This document shows positions 1 through 9,311 of a stretch of 43,179 nucleotides of DNA, in pieces; the stretch's first letter is position 1, and the number at the start of each line of letters is the position of its first letter. Origin of the DNA: Bacteroidota bacterium (GTDB taxonomy: Bacteria; Bacteroidota; Bacteroidia; Chitinophagales; Saprospiraceae); NCBI GenBank assembly GCA_024743405.1, contig JANSWP010000060.1, positions 1 through 43,179 on the forward strand, written 5' to 3'. The notes under the pieces were generated by a model, which did no database searches, was not told the origin of the DNA, and worked only from the letters and a program-made list of their open reading frames with translations. Both the position numbers and the translations under genes were made by a program.

Positions 1-1266
1 ATTGATCCTGCTGGAGATGTAGTATGGGAATATGTTCACTCTACTTCAGACAAAGTAACACATCACGATATTGCATTAATGCCGAATGGTAATGTTTTGA
101 TGATTGCCTGGTATCGAAGAAGTCAAGCCGAATTAGAGGCATTGGGATACACTGGAACTGGACAAAAATATAGTACAAATATTATCGAGGTATCTCCTGA
201 TGGAGCTGGAGGCGCAGGAATTATTTGGGAATGGCACATCACCGACCATTTCGTTCAAAATGTGGACACTACTTTAAGTAATTATGGAAGTATAGCAGAT
301 CATCCTGAACTGTTGAATATCAATGTCCAAACATCTGGAGGAGGTGGAGGTCCTGGTGGTGGTGCAGATTGGTTTCACTGCAATGGAATTGATTACAACC
401 CGGATTTAGATCAAATCGCTTTTTCATCTCGCTTTTTAAGTGAAGTGTTTATCATAGATCATAGTACAACGACTGCTGAAGCAGCAGGGCATGCTGGTGG
501 TAATTCAGGAAAAGGTGGTGATTTTCTTTATCGTTGGGGGAATCCTTCCAATTATAATACTCCGGGAAATAAAACTATAGCTGGTGCAGTTCACGATGTT
601 CGATGGATTACAAATGATGGTCGCCCAAATGCAGGTTATTTACAGTTTTTCAATAATTCTGCGACGGGCACTACTGGCGGTGTTTCTGCGGTAGATGCGG
701 TAAAAACGCCGTTGTCAGTTGATGGATACAATTATGATAAAGAAGCGGGTGTCGCTTATGGGCCTGAGATGTATGATTGGCGCCACGAATGCGAAGACTT
801 TGCATGGGGTCAGTCTGCTTCAGATATTATGAAAAATGGAAATGTTTTCGTTGCCATGTCCGGTGAATATATGTATGAAGCCAATCAAAATGGTAATATT
901 GTTTGGCAATACAATGCAGGTCCTGCAAAGGCTTTTCGATATGAATGTGACCATCCTGGTATTATTGCTCTGACACAGGAAGGGATTATTGAGAATTTAT
1001 GTATGATTTCTTCCGTTGATGAGGCTTTGCAAGCAAAGGTTAATATTTCTCCAAACCCTTCTTCGGGTTTATATCAAATCTCTGGATTAACCAATGAAAA
1101 TGTTATCGAAAAAGTCATAGTTTTTGATTTGTTAGGACAAGAAGTAGAAGCTTCTTATCAAAACAGTGAATTGGATTTAACGAATAATGCCAATGGTATG
1201 TATTATTTGAATATTCAATTCAGTAACTCAACTATGATTACAAAGAAAATCTCTTTAGTTCGATAA
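1..1266 (+). CDS. Arylsulfotransferase-like (ASST) exported protein with T9SS type A sorting domain, 5' partial
   Basis: The reading frame is open from base 1, so the gene starts upstream of the window and the ATG at 79 is internal. The visible 421 residues carry ASST-family features: repeated 'G.vvWEy' strands (VVWEY at the very start, IIWEWH, IVWQYN) and the central segment WFHCNGIDYNPDLDQIAFSS followed by FIIDH. The family resembles bacterial arylsulfate sulfotransferases, which form a six-bladed propeller with catalytic histidines. The substrate cannot be told from the sequence. The last 75 or so residues, from ISPNPSSGLYQISGL to the terminal KKISLVR, form a T9SS type A sorting domain, so the protein should cross the outer membrane and be released or surface-anchored. 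A glycine-rich linker (GGGGGPGGG) lies just before the core motif. A strong stem-loop follows the stop. Confidence 0.8.
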   Translation: MDPAGDVVWEYVHSTSDKVTHHDIALMPNGNVLMIAWYRRSQAELEALGYTGTGQKYSTNIIEVSPDGAGGAGIIWEWHITDHFVQNVDTTLSNYGSIADHPELLNINVQTSGGGGGPGGGADWFHCNGIDYNPDLDQIAFSSRFLSEVFIIDHSTTTAEAAGHAGGNSGKGGDFLYRWGNPSNYNTPGNKTIAGAVHDVRWITNDGRPNAGYLQFFNNSATGTTGGVSAVDAVKTPLSVDGYNYDKEAGVAYGPEMYDWRHECEDFAWGQSASDIMKNGNVFVAMSGEYMYEANQNGNIVWQYNAGPAKAFRYECDHPGIIALTQEGIIENLCMISSVDEALQAKVNISPNPSSGLYQISGLTNENVIEKVIVFDLLGQEVEASYQNSELDLTNNANGMYYLNIQFSNSTMITKKISLVR

Positions 1267-1277
1267 ATTGTTCAAGG

Positions 1278-1321
1278 TTCAAAGGATCAAAGTAAATGTA
1301 GGTGTACTTTGATCCTTTGAA
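1278..1321 (+). terminator. Stem-loop terminator after the ASST-like gene
   Basis: A perfect 17-bp stem (1278-1294 with 1305-1321, TTCAAAGGATCAAAGTA and its complement) encloses a 10-base loop 12 bases after the stop. A short T run (GTTTTG) follows. It ends 24 bases before the CotH start, so it probably separates the two genes' transcripts. Confidence 0.55.
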
Positions 1322-1345
1322 GTTTTGACCTTTGACTTCCTTAGA

Positions 1346-3619
1346 ATGAAAAATATATTTCTACTATTTTCTTTTTCCTTTTTTTTACAATTCAACTCCT
1401 TCTCCCAAGCTGATTTTTACCATCCCAACACCATCCAAGAAATTCGAATTTATTTCGAACAATCCAATTGGGATGAAATTTTGGATGACTTTTTTGTGGC
1501 AGGAGATCAAGAGCGTCTATTATGTAATATCTCCATAAATGGCACACAACTCGACAGTGTGGGTATTCGGTATAAAGGTTATAGCTCCGTGAGCGTAGAT
1601 CGAACTAAAAACCCTTTTAATATCAAATTGGATTATGTAAAAGGCGATCAAACTTATGATGGCATTGATAAGGTCAAATTGAGTAATGTCATCCAAGACC
1701 CTTCCTTTTTAAGAGAAGTCATGTCTTATGAAATTGCTCGAAAATATATGCCTTCTTCTCGCGCAAATTATGCGAAAGTATACATCAATGACGAATATTG
1801 GGGATTGTACACAAATGTGGAATCTGTTGATAAAGACTTTCTCGCCCGTACTTACGGTTCTAATAATAATGCCTTCATAAAATGCAATCCAGAGACGTTA
1901 GATTTGGATGGTGAAAACTCGAATTTGGAAAACCATTTAGGCACAGATTCTTTAAATTATACCCAAAATTATGATTTGCGTTCGGACTATGGTTGGGCAG
2001 ATTTGTATGAGTTAATTGAGGTATTGAATGAAAATCCAGTAGACATTGAGTCGGTATTGAATGTAGATAGAACCCTTTGGATGCATGCATTTAATTATGC
2101 ATTGGTCAATTTTGATTCCTATGTTGGCTATGCTCAAAATTATTATTTATACAAGGATGAAAATGGACAATTTAACCCTGTTCTATGGGATTTAAATCAG
2201 TCATTTGCAAGTTACCGCCTTTCGGATGCTTCCGAATTTTGGAATGGCTTTTCTATCGAACAAGCGAAAACTATTGACCCTCTTTTTCATTATAATTCCG
2301 TCTCAGTAGTTGCCCGTCCTTTGATGCGTAATTTATTTGAAAATGACACTTATCGAAGAATGTTTTTGGCGCATATGCGAACGATCATTGAAGAGAATTT
2401 TGAAAATGAGGCGTACATCACTCGCGGGGAACATTACCAAACCCTGATTGACGATGCTGTGCAGACAGATCCAAATAAATTTTATACCTACGATGATTTT
2501 TTAAATAACCTCAACTCAACAACTTCCGACTTGGTAGAATATCCCGGAATCACGGATTTAATGGATGCTCGTACAGATTATTTATTGAATTATGAAGGGA
2601 TTTCGAACGCACCAGATATTACCGATGTGAGTTATTCTCCCCAGACCCTTTCGATTGGAGACGATATCCATATTAATGCGTCTATTGTGAATGCTTCAAA
2701 GGTGATTTTGATGTACCGTTTTGGAGGGAATGGATTGTTTCAAGAAGTGGAAATGCTTGATGATGGTACTCAAAATGATGGGAGTGCAAATGATGGTGTT
2801 TATGGCATTCAAATTCAAGATGTTGGTAATAATGTCCAGTATTATGTTTATGCCGAAAACGACGAATCGGGTAGATTTTCTCCAGAAAGAGCGGCCTTTG
2901 AGTTTCATAATATTGTTTCCAATATTAATGTTGAAGATGTCGTGATTAATGAATTTATGGCATCGAATCAGACAACCTTGGCAGATGAAGAAGGAGAATA
3001 TGATGATTGGATTGAGTTATATAATACAACTGATTTTGATATTTCAACAGCAGGACTTTATTTGACCGATAATCCGGATAACTTGGACAAATGGGCACTT
3101 CCTGATGTGATTATAGAGGCAGACGGATATTTAGTTATTTGGGCAGATGAAGACGGCGACCAAGGTGAATTGCATGCTAATTTCAAACTTTCGGCAGGTG
3201 GTGAATCATTAACGTTGACCGATGTCAATTCTACAATACTAGATGAAATAATCTTTGGTGATCAAAATGAAGATATTTCGACAGGCCGTTATCCGAATGG
3301 AACGGGTGATTTTATCGAAATGTTTCCAACTCCAAATGCTGAAAATTTGCCTACAAATGTCAATGAAGCGTATTTAAGAAGTAGCGTAACACTTTTCCCA
3401 AACCCTGCTAGTGCTTTTATCCATTTAAAATTTGAGGATCAAATTCCGTTTGAAATAAATATTCAGAATGTGAATGGTCAAACTGTTTCTACTCAAAAGA
3501 ATGAACTAAAAGAAGGTATTGTTTCTGTTGATTTGACTGAACTTTCGGAAGGAATATATTCCGTATTTTTACTTTTTGAAGAGGGCATTGTGACAAAGAA
3601 AATGATTGTTATTCGATAA
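1346..3619 (+). CDS. CotH kinase family protein with lamin-tail domain and T9SS type A sorting domain
   Basis: The ATG at 1346 gives a good signal peptide (MKNIFLLFSFSFFLQFNSFSQ). An in-frame TTG at 1325 would only add residues in front of it. Residues about 25-400 are CotH-like. The typical GIRYKGYSS segment lies near residues 73-81, and VLWDLNQSF corresponds to the WD.N metal-binding region. CotH proteins are atypical secreted kinases related in fold to Fam20C; CotH of Bacillus phosphorylates spore-coat protein CotB. A domain of about 90 residues follows (..SYSPQTLSIGDD.. to ..DDGTQNDGSANDGVYG), of the kind found next to CotH in Bacteroidota. Next comes a lamin-tail domain (VVINEFMASN .. 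DWIELYN). The end is a type A sorting domain (LFPNPASAF .. KKMIVIR). It is probably a secreted or cell-surface enzyme; the target is unknown. Confidence 0.88.
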   Translation: MKNIFLLFSFSFFLQFNSFSQADFYHPNTIQEIRIYFEQSNWDEILDDFFVAGDQERLLCNISINGTQLDSVGIRYKGYSSVSVDRTKNPFNIKLDYVKGDQTYDGIDKVKLSNVIQDPSFLREVMSYEIARKYMPSSRANYAKVYINDEYWGLYTNVESVDKDFLARTYGSNNNAFIKCNPETLDLDGENSNLENHLGTDSLNYTQNYDLRSDYGWADLYELIEVLNENPVDIESVLNVDRTLWMHAFNYALVNFDSYVGYAQNYYLYKDENGQFNPVLWDLNQSFASYRLSDASEFWNGFSIEQAKTIDPLFHYNSVSVVARPLMRNLFENDTYRRMFLAHMRTIIEENFENEAYITRGEHYQTLIDDAVQTDPNKFYTYDDFLNNLNSTTSDLVEYPGITDLMDARTDYLLNYEGISNAPDITDVSYSPQTLSIGDDIHINASIVNASKVILMYRFGGNGLFQEVEMLDDGTQNDGSANDGVYGIQIQDVGNNVQYYVYAENDESGRFSPERAAFEFHNIVSNINVEDVVINEFMASNQTTLADEEGEYDDWIELYNTTDFDISTAGLYLTDNPDNLDKWALPDVIIEADGYLVIWADEDGDQGELHANFKLSAGGESLTLTDVNSTILDEIIFGDQNEDISTGRYPNGTGDFIEMFPTPNAENLPTNVNEAYLRSSVTLFPNPASAFIHLKFEDQIPFEINIQNVNGQTVSTQKNELKEGIVSVDLTELSEGIYSVFLLFEEGIVTKKMIVIR

Positions 3620-3623
3620 ATGA

Positions 3624-3889
3624 TTCATAAACCCTCAGGCATTGGAGATTTTGGCATGAGCGAACGATTCTTTGATGAATATCCATTGGATATTCAAGTG
3701 AGTGAACCGCAAAGCGGATGGGTGGCAAATTCAATTGAGTTAAGCCTAAAAGAGCACCCATGTTTGAGCCAGACAAAGTCGGCGATTTTGGGTCTGTGCG
3801 CAAGGGCATTGAATTTTAGCTAAAATATCCACAGCCTAGATTTTTGCTTCTTTGCATCATGGCAAAGAAGAGAATACAAAAAAAGAATT
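3624..3889. repeat. Gene-free stretch with a degenerate dispersed repeat (family D, copy 1)
   Basis: Open frames on both strands here look like by-products of a repeat. The block 3818-3870 reads TTTTAGCTAAAATATCCACA, then GCCTAGATTTTTGC, then a small hairpin CTTCTTTGC/GCAAAGAAG. Almost the same TTTTAGCC..ATCCACAGCCTAGATTTTTTTGC order recurs at 18993-19032, and a related TTTTAGCCAAAAG..CTTGATTTTTTTGG block lies at 5269-5310. No protein family is recognised. Confidence 0.5.
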
Positions 3890-5125
3890 ATGATAAAAAA
3901 ATTTACCCAATTATTGCTTGTTTGTTTATTCTTTTCTGGGAGTATTCAAGCCCAAATATTAACCTCCTATACCACTGCGGATGGCTTAATTAATAACACG
4001 GCAAATTGTGTCAATGTCGATGCCGACGACAATGTTTGGTTTGGTACTCAAGCAGGCATTTCAAAGTTTGATGGAACGACTTGGACAAGCTTTGACCAAA
4101 CTTCATATCCTGGCTTAGTTGACAATGTCATCAAAGCTATTTTTATAGATGCTGATGATGTACTTTGGGTCGGGACGGACTTTGGGATTTCCAAATTTGA
4201 TGGCACGACATGGACGACTTATACCACAGCAGAAGGATTATTAGACAATCGTGTTTTTTATATCAATCAAGATAACGATGGCGCGATGTGGTTCGGAAAT
4301 AATGACGGCGTTTCTAAATTTGATGGTGCTACTTGGACCTCATGGGACACTTCAGATGGTCTTCCTTTTGGAGGCGTGAATTATATCATTTTTGATGAAA
4401 ACAACGTCAAATACTTCGGTACAGGACTAGGCGGGGTTTATATTTTTGATGATGTTGATTTTGTAACCATTACTGAGGATGAAGGATTATTGAATGATAA
4501 GATTCGTGGTATTGCACTTGCTGAAAATGGAGATCGTTGGATTGGTACCTCTGATGGTGTTTCTGTTTTTAATTCAAACAATGAGTTTGTCGTCAATCAC
4601 GAATTCATTTTCACTTTACCTCCACCTGATGAATTAAATCCAATTGAAGACATTAAGATTGATTCAAGAGGTCGTGTTTGGGCAGGAATTTATGTTGATT
4701 ATTTAGTGACAGAAGGTGGTGTGAGCACTTTTGATGGGATAGATGCTTGGACTCAATATGAAGTAGTTGATGGATTGGCAGGACCTGTCGTTCGCCAATT
4801 AGCAGTCACTTCTAATGATGATGTTTGGGTGGCAACGAGCACAGGGGTAACAAAGATATCCGAAATTCCAGCTTCAACATTTGATGCTGAAGTTGCAAAT
4901 GCGATTCATCTATTCCCTAATCCTGCGACGACCCAAATTACGATGGAATTGCCTGAAGCGTTGATTGGGAAGGATTTCCAAGTCTTTAATTATGTTGGGA
5001 ATTTAGTGAGCGGAGGTCAAATTTCGAATGCTAAGATGACCTTTGAGATCAGTGATTTGGCGAATGGTTTTTATGTAGTTTCGATTGATGGCGTTTATCA
5101 TAATAAAGTTATGGTTTCGAAATGA
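3890..5125 (+). CDS. Exported 'two-component regulator' propeller protein with T9SS type A sorting domain
   Basis: Signal peptide MIKKFTQLLLVCLFFSGSIQAQ. Residues about 25-325 carry at least six Reg_prop-type repeats with the pattern 'W.GT..GiSKFDGTTWT.y', for example VWFGTQAGISKFDGTTWTSF and LWVGTDFGISKFDGTTWTTY. In hybrid two-component systems of Bacteroidota these repeats form paired periplasmic propellers that sense carbohydrates. Here there is no membrane anchor, kinase or DNA-binding part. The protein ends in a type A sorting domain (LFPNPATTQITM .. HNKVMVSK). It is therefore probably a secreted binding protein and not a sensor kinase. The ligand is unknown. The gene stands alone, about 270 bases after the CotH gene. 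Confidence 0.85.
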   Translation: MIKKFTQLLLVCLFFSGSIQAQILTSYTTADGLINNTANCVNVDADDNVWFGTQAGISKFDGTTWTSFDQTSYPGLVDNVIKAIFIDADDVLWVGTDFGISKFDGTTWTTYTTAEGLLDNRVFYINQDNDGAMWFGNNDGVSKFDGATWTSWDTSDGLPFGGVNYIIFDENNVKYFGTGLGGVYIFDDVDFVTITEDEGLLNDKIRGIALAENGDRWIGTSDGVSVFNSNNEFVVNHEFIFTLPPPDELNPIEDIKIDSRGRVWAGIYVDYLVTEGGVSTFDGIDAWTQYEVVDGLAGPVVRQLAVTSNDDVWVATSTGVTKISEIPASTFDAEVANAIHLFPNPATTQITMELPEALIGKDFQVFNYVGNLVSGGQISNAKMTFEISDLANGFYVVSIDGVYHNKVMVSK

Positions 5126-5148
5126 TAATATTCGTAAAAAATGGATGA

Positions 5149-5345
5149 TCATAAATGACTGGCATTATTTGTTTTGGAGTTAAGAAAATGGGATTGTGCG
5201 TTTGCAAAAAGAGCAATCAGCGAGCGACATAGGAGCGGTTCTGGTTGTGAGTGGGAGGCAAAGTCCATTTTTAGCCAAAAGAAATCAAGCCTTGATTTTT
5301 TTGGTTCTTTTTTTGTCAAGAAAAAAAGAACGTAACCAATTAATA
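5149..5345. repeat. Degenerate dispersed repeat (family D, copy 2) in a gene-free stretch
   Basis: The 328-base stretch 5126-5453 has no convincing gene; the 89-codon frame on the minus strand lies over the repeat. A TTTTAGCCAAAAGAAATCAAG block at 5269 leads into CTTGATTTTTTTGG and a hairpin GTTCTTTTTTT/AAAAAAAGAAC near 5307-5333. A similar block with hairpin GTCCTTTTTTT/AAAAAAAGGAC lies near 18685-18714. Confidence 0.45.
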
Positions 5346-5378
5346 AACAGTAATTTGATTGTGCTTTTCCTATAAAAA

Positions 5379-5411
5379 ATCCCGAATTTTCAAATATTGA
5401 AAATTCGGGAT
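5379..5411 (-). terminator. Rho-independent terminator of the TonB receptor/DUF4249 operon
   Basis: A perfect 15-bp stem (5379-5393 with 5397-5411, ATCCCGAATTTTCAA) with a 3-base loop lies 42 bases after the DUF4249 stop. Read on the minus strand it is followed at once by TTTTTTATA, as expected for an intrinsic terminator of leftward transcription. Confidence 0.75.
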
Positions 5412-5453
5412 GACTCATGTTTAAGTTTTAATAGAAGCCTCCTGCCAACTGAT

Positions 5454-6365
5454 TCATTCGACTACCTTCGTCAGTTCTGAAATTGCCGCTACATTAAAAA
5501 CACCCAAAACTTCTTCTTCATCGTTTACACTGAATATATTACCTGGAGTATTAATCACAGGCTCAGAAAAAATGCCATTTTGACCATTGAGCATTTGACG
5601 CTGGGCAGTGCTTAAAAAATAAAAAGCATCGTGATTGATAGAATGAATTTCCACTCTAATTTCATCCTCTAAATTCCATGGTGCAACATCCGAATTATCA
5701 TCCGTATCTGCATCTGCAGTTCGATTGATCGCTTCTCGAATGGGAGGAATAAAAATTAAACCGTCAACTGCGGCACCCTGTGAAAAACCAGCATCAAAAG
5801 CAAAATTGATTTCAGAAGGTTTGTTTAAAAATACACCATTTTTGAAGGTTTTTATCCAATAAGTATCACCTTCTCCAACAAAATCACGAGCAAAAAATTC
5901 TGCATAAATACCATCTGGAAAACCAAATTCATCTACTCTGAATTCTTGAGTAATGGAATCAATTACAGGTGTTCGATTCATGGTTGAAGCGGACTCGTAA
6001 GTTTTGCCATCCAATTCAATGGATAAATTAAATTCATCATTGACGATACCTAAAGTTTCGTCATCAGAAGGTGTCCAATTATATTGGCCATTCTCGGTTT
6101 CTGTAAACTCAAAAACTTCATTATCTCCTCTTATTACTTTAACGGTAGCACCCCCTATGCCTTCTGGTAGTGAGTTTTGAAAATATGGCTGAGTCATCGA
6201 TAATGAAATCGTTTGAGGTTCAGAACGATTATTGAGCCATGCATCCACGACCAATTGAGGTGTCAAAGGGTCGGTTTTAATATCGACAACATCTTCACAA
6301 CTTGTGAACAGTTGAGTGAAAACAGTGAGGATAAAGAGGTATTTTATATTTGATATTAAGTTCAT
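5454..6365 (-). CDS. DUF4249 domain-containing lipoprotein
   Basis: The start is placed at the ATG at 6365, giving MNLISNIKYLFILTVFTQLFTSCEDV. This is a lipoprotein signal with lipobox LFTSC (Cys23). Upstream in-frame codons would overlap the end of the receptor gene and spoil the signal. The mature part begins VVDIKTDPLTPQLVVDAWLN and continues with GGATVKVI and a 'y.W.p' strand, as recalled for DUF4249. These proteins are nearly always encoded directly after a TonB-dependent receptor in Bacteroidota and are thought to be surface lipoproteins working with it, by analogy with SusD-like partners. The spacing after the receptor stop is about 40 bases, so the two are very likely co-transcribed. 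The substrate is unknown. Confidence 0.85.
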   Translation of the reverse strand: MNLISNIKYLFILTVFTQLFTSCEDVVDIKTDPLTPQLVVDAWLNNRSEPQTISLSMTQPYFQNSLPEGIGGATVKVIRGDNEVFEFTETENGQYNWTPSDDETLGIVNDEFNLSIELDGKTYESASTMNRTPVIDSITQEFRVDEFGFPDGIYAEFFARDFVGEGDTYWIKTFKNGVFLNKPSEINFAFDAGFSQGAAVDGLIFIPPIREAINRTADADTDDNSDVAPWNLEDEIRVEIHSINHDAFYFLSTAQRQMLNGQNGIFSEPVINTPGNIFSVNDEEEVLGVFNVAAISELTKVVE

Positions 6366-6405
6366 TTCTTTCTTTTTTAATAAGCTAATTAATGGTCGTT
6401 CAATA

Positions 6406-8895
6406 TTAAAATTCAAAATTGTACGAAACGGAAGGAATCATACTTCCAACAACGGAAAGTTGAATAGCTTCTGTCGTTACTGGGGCACCAACCGCGATTC
6501 GATCTGTTTCTTGTCGTTGATAAACAGAGAACGCATTTCGGCGGCTATACACATTATATATCGAAAATACCCATTGACCTTGCCATCTGCGATCTGGATT
6601 TTTCTTCCCTTCTAAAGTGGCAGATAGATCTAATCGGTGATAATTTGGGATTCGAGCATTGTTTCTAGATTCATTCGAGTTATGCGGTATATAAAAACCT
6701 TGTTGGTAATAGCCACCATTTGCAAAACTGATAGGCGTACCAGAAATGTATGAAAAGTTAGCAGAAAAAGACCACCGTTTTTTGGTCTCATAGAATCCAG
6801 TCAAACTCAGGTTATGGGTTTGGTCAAATCTTGAAGGATACCATTCGTCTTGATTGATTCCATTAGTTTGCAATTCGGTTCGAGCCAATGTATAACTTAA
6901 CCAACCATTAAAGCGACCCTTTGTTTTTTGAACCATCAACTCCAAACCGTATGCGCGACCTTGACCTGCCAACACATCACCCTCCAAAAACTCATTTAAT
7001 AATAAGTCTGGTGCTGGGGAAACAATGTAATCCAAGACATTATCCATTTTCTTGTAATACAATTCAGCTGATACTTCGTATTTATTATCGTTTAAATTCT
7101 GAAAATATCCAACTGCAAATTGATCTGCCATTTGAGGCTTGATATTATTGGTACTCGGTGTCCAAACATCTACTGGCGTTGAGGCGGTCGTATTGGAAAC
7201 TAAGTGGATATATTGTGATGTCCGCATATAACTTGCTTTCACCGAATTATTATCTCCTAATTGATATTTTGCTGCAAATCGGGGTTCGAGATTCGCATAA
7301 GTTTGAATGGATTCCCATTGGTCAAATCTTTCAGAACTGATGACTGGTTTACGAGTGCCGGCTGGAGCGTCACCAAATTCATAAGCATCTCCTTCTCCTG
7401 TATAATTGAAATGTGATAACCGTAGACCATAATTCAATTGAATCCTATCACCGATATTCACTTCATTTTCAATATAGGCTGCAGCCTCAATGGCATATTG
7501 TTGATCTAAACTAATGTCTGAGGACTCTCCTACACTGACCCCAATGGCATTACCTGGTTCGAATTCATAAATGATACCTTGACCTCCAAATCGTAAAATG
7601 TTTTTTGGACTAATATAAAAAGTGAATTCAGGTTTGACGCTGTAATTAATGATTTTCGCGTCCCAATCAAAACTATTGGTTCCATCTTCTCCAAAGGATA
7701 TTTGATAGTCGTAATTACTATAAAATAAGGTCAAATTGGAAAATAGTCGTTCACTAAATAGGTGATTCCAACGAAAAGTACCCGTACCGTTACCCCAATT
7801 AAATCCAGCAGCCTCTCCGAATCCAAAATTATCTCGTCCTAAATATCCAGAAAGAAAAATTCGATTTTTCTCATTGATATCATAATGAGTTTTCATAGTC
7901 AAATCATAAAAATTCAAAGTCGTATTATCTAAATCACCACTTAAAAAGGGCGCTGCCAATACATCAATATAAGATCGTCTTGCTGCAACGATAAAGGAGG
8001 CTTTATTTTTAATCAATGGTGCCTCTACAGATAGTCGGCTAAAGATGGTTCCAATGCCTCCTTTTAGGGCTAGTTTTTTCTGATTTCCTTCCTTCATTCG
8101 GACATCCAAAATGGAAGCCAATCGACCACCATATCTTGCTGGAATTCCACCTTTATATAGTTTGACATCCTTTACTGCATCAGGATTGAAAACAGAAAAG
8201 AACCCAAAAAGGTGAGAAGAATTATAAACAGGTGCTTCATCTAACAATACTAAGTTTTGGTCAATAGTTCCTCCTCGAACATTGAATCCTGGTGAGCCTT
8301 CTCCAACAGAGGTAACTCCAGGCAACAGCTGAATACTCCTTAATATTTCTACTTCACCAAGTAAAGAAGGGATCTTTTTTATGGTGGCTGCATCCAATTT
8401 ATTGACGCTCATTTGTAGTTCAGAAACATTGCGATCCTGTGCTTCTGATTTTACAACGATTTCTACTAGATTCTCGACGTTTTCGCCCATTTCGATATCC
8501 AATTTGATGTTTTTAGTCAGATTGATTACCTCATTTTTTGTCGCCAATCCAATAAAGGAATACTCTAAATTATAGGTGCCAGAAGGCAGTGAAATGGAAT
8601 AGAAGCCATATTCATTGGAGGTCACACCAGTTCCAAGTTCCTTAACAAAAACGGTTACTCCAATTAGAGTTTCACCTGCTTCAGCATCAGTGATATAACC
8701 GTTGATAGTGAATTTTTCTTGAGAGAAAAGCGTCATTGAAAAGAAAGAGAAAAGAAAAAGAAAAGCTGTTTTTTTAAGGAAGTTATCTGCCGGGGAGAGC
8801 AATAACTTCAACAGTCTTTTTGATCCACCATTCGAGTGGAAGGGTAATTTAATGATTGGCTCATTGGAGCCTGTGTCGGATGATTTTTTTAACAT
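6406..8895 (-). CDS. TonB-dependent receptor with carboxypeptidase-like regulatory (CNA-B type) N-terminal domain
   Basis: The ATG at 8895 is preferred; an in-frame TTG lies two codons upstream. The product has about 829 residues. It has an unusually long leader of about 40 residues before the hydrophobic signal (FLFLFSFFSMTLFSQ). Next comes a carboxypeptidase-regulatory-like domain (INGYITDAEAGETLIGVTVF .. YEFYS pattern, roughly residues 60-150). A TonB-box-like LVEIVV is followed by a plug domain with IPSLLGEVEILRSIQLLPGV, FNVRGGTIDQNLVLLD and GGIPARYGGRLAS. The remaining 560 or so residues form the 22-strand barrel and end in the aromatic-rich YNFEF. It should import a ligand or move a protein across the outer membrane using TonB-ExbBD energy. 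It is the first gene of the operon with the DUF4249 lipoprotein. Confidence 0.92.
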   Translation of the reverse strand: MLKKSSDTGSNEPIIKLPFHSNGGSKRLLKLLLSPADNFLKKTAFLFLFSFFSMTLFSQEKFTINGYITDAEAGETLIGVTVFVKELGTGVTSNEYGFYSISLPSGTYNLEYSFIGLATKNEVINLTKNIKLDIEMGENVENLVEIVVKSEAQDRNVSELQMSVNKLDAATIKKIPSLLGEVEILRSIQLLPGVTSVGEGSPGFNVRGGTIDQNLVLLDEAPVYNSSHLFGFFSVFNPDAVKDVKLYKGGIPARYGGRLASILDVRMKEGNQKKLALKGGIGTIFSRLSVEAPLIKNKASFIVAARRSYIDVLAAPFLSGDLDNTTLNFYDLTMKTHYDINEKNRIFLSGYLGRDNFGFGEAAGFNWGNGTGTFRWNHLFSERLFSNLTLFYSNYDYQISFGEDGTNSFDWDAKIINYSVKPEFTFYISPKNILRFGGQGIIYEFEPGNAIGVSVGESSDISLDQQYAIEAAAYIENEVNIGDRIQLNYGLRLSHFNYTGEGDAYEFGDAPAGTRKPVISSERFDQWESIQTYANLEPRFAAKYQLGDNNSVKASYMRTSQYIHLVSNTTASTPVDVWTPSTNNIKPQMADQFAVGYFQNLNDNKYEVSAELYYKKMDNVLDYIVSPAPDLLLNEFLEGDVLAGQGRAYGLELMVQKTKGRFNGWLSYTLARTELQTNGINQDEWYPSRFDQTHNLSLTGFYETKKRWSFSANFSYISGTPISFANGGYYQQGFYIPHNSNESRNNARIPNYHRLDLSATLEGKKNPDRRWQGQWVFSIYNVYSRRNAFSVYQRQETDRIAVGAPVTTEAIQLSVVGSMIPSVSYNFEF

Positions 8896-9311
8896 TTTCA
8901 AATTTTATTTTTACTAAATTGAGTCTTAAATTTTAGGTTTTGATATTATTTTTTAAGCCTAGAAAATACTCAATCGAATAGAAATGCAAATAACCTTTTT
9001 TGGTTGTGTAATCCTGAAAAATATTCTATTACTGACCCTATTTTATCTGTGAATGGCGTTATTTTATTTGACTAATTTCTAAATCTTGTTTTTAATAACT
9101 AGAGAGTCTATCCCATACAAGCAAGACCTTCTCAAATTATGAGATATAAGAACTATCTTTAAGGAACGGTTACTAATTCTACTTTGGCACATTTAAACTC
9201 ATTTTGATCGAAATGCCCAAACGGCGGCAAAGCCGCCGAAAAATATTTAAAGTTCCAAGTGCATTAACGCTTGGACATAACCATTCACCGTTACTTAAAC
9301 TATAAAAACAA
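8896..9311. repeat. Gene-free stretch containing an inverted-repeat element (family G, 9161-9296)
   Basis: The left part (8896-9160) should hold the receptor promoter, but no clear -33/-7 pair was found. At 9161 AAGGAACGGT begins an element that ends at 9287-9296 with ACCGTTACTT (9 of 10 pairs). Inside it are a GC-rich hairpin CGGCGGC-AAA-GCCGCCG (9222-9238) and a family-A-like piece CCAAGTGC..GCTTGGACAT (9255-9277). AGGAACGGTTA recurs in the stem-loop at 25173-25207. Confidence 0.45.

Noticed and set aside
3620-3823. 67-codon open frame directly after the CotH gene, with a 66-codon frame on the opposite strand
   Set aside because: Both lie in the degenerate repeat (family D); no family features and no signal sequence.
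5149-5418. 89-codon minus-strand open frame
   Set aside because: Covers a repeat and the terminator hairpin; residues follow from T-rich repeat sequence.
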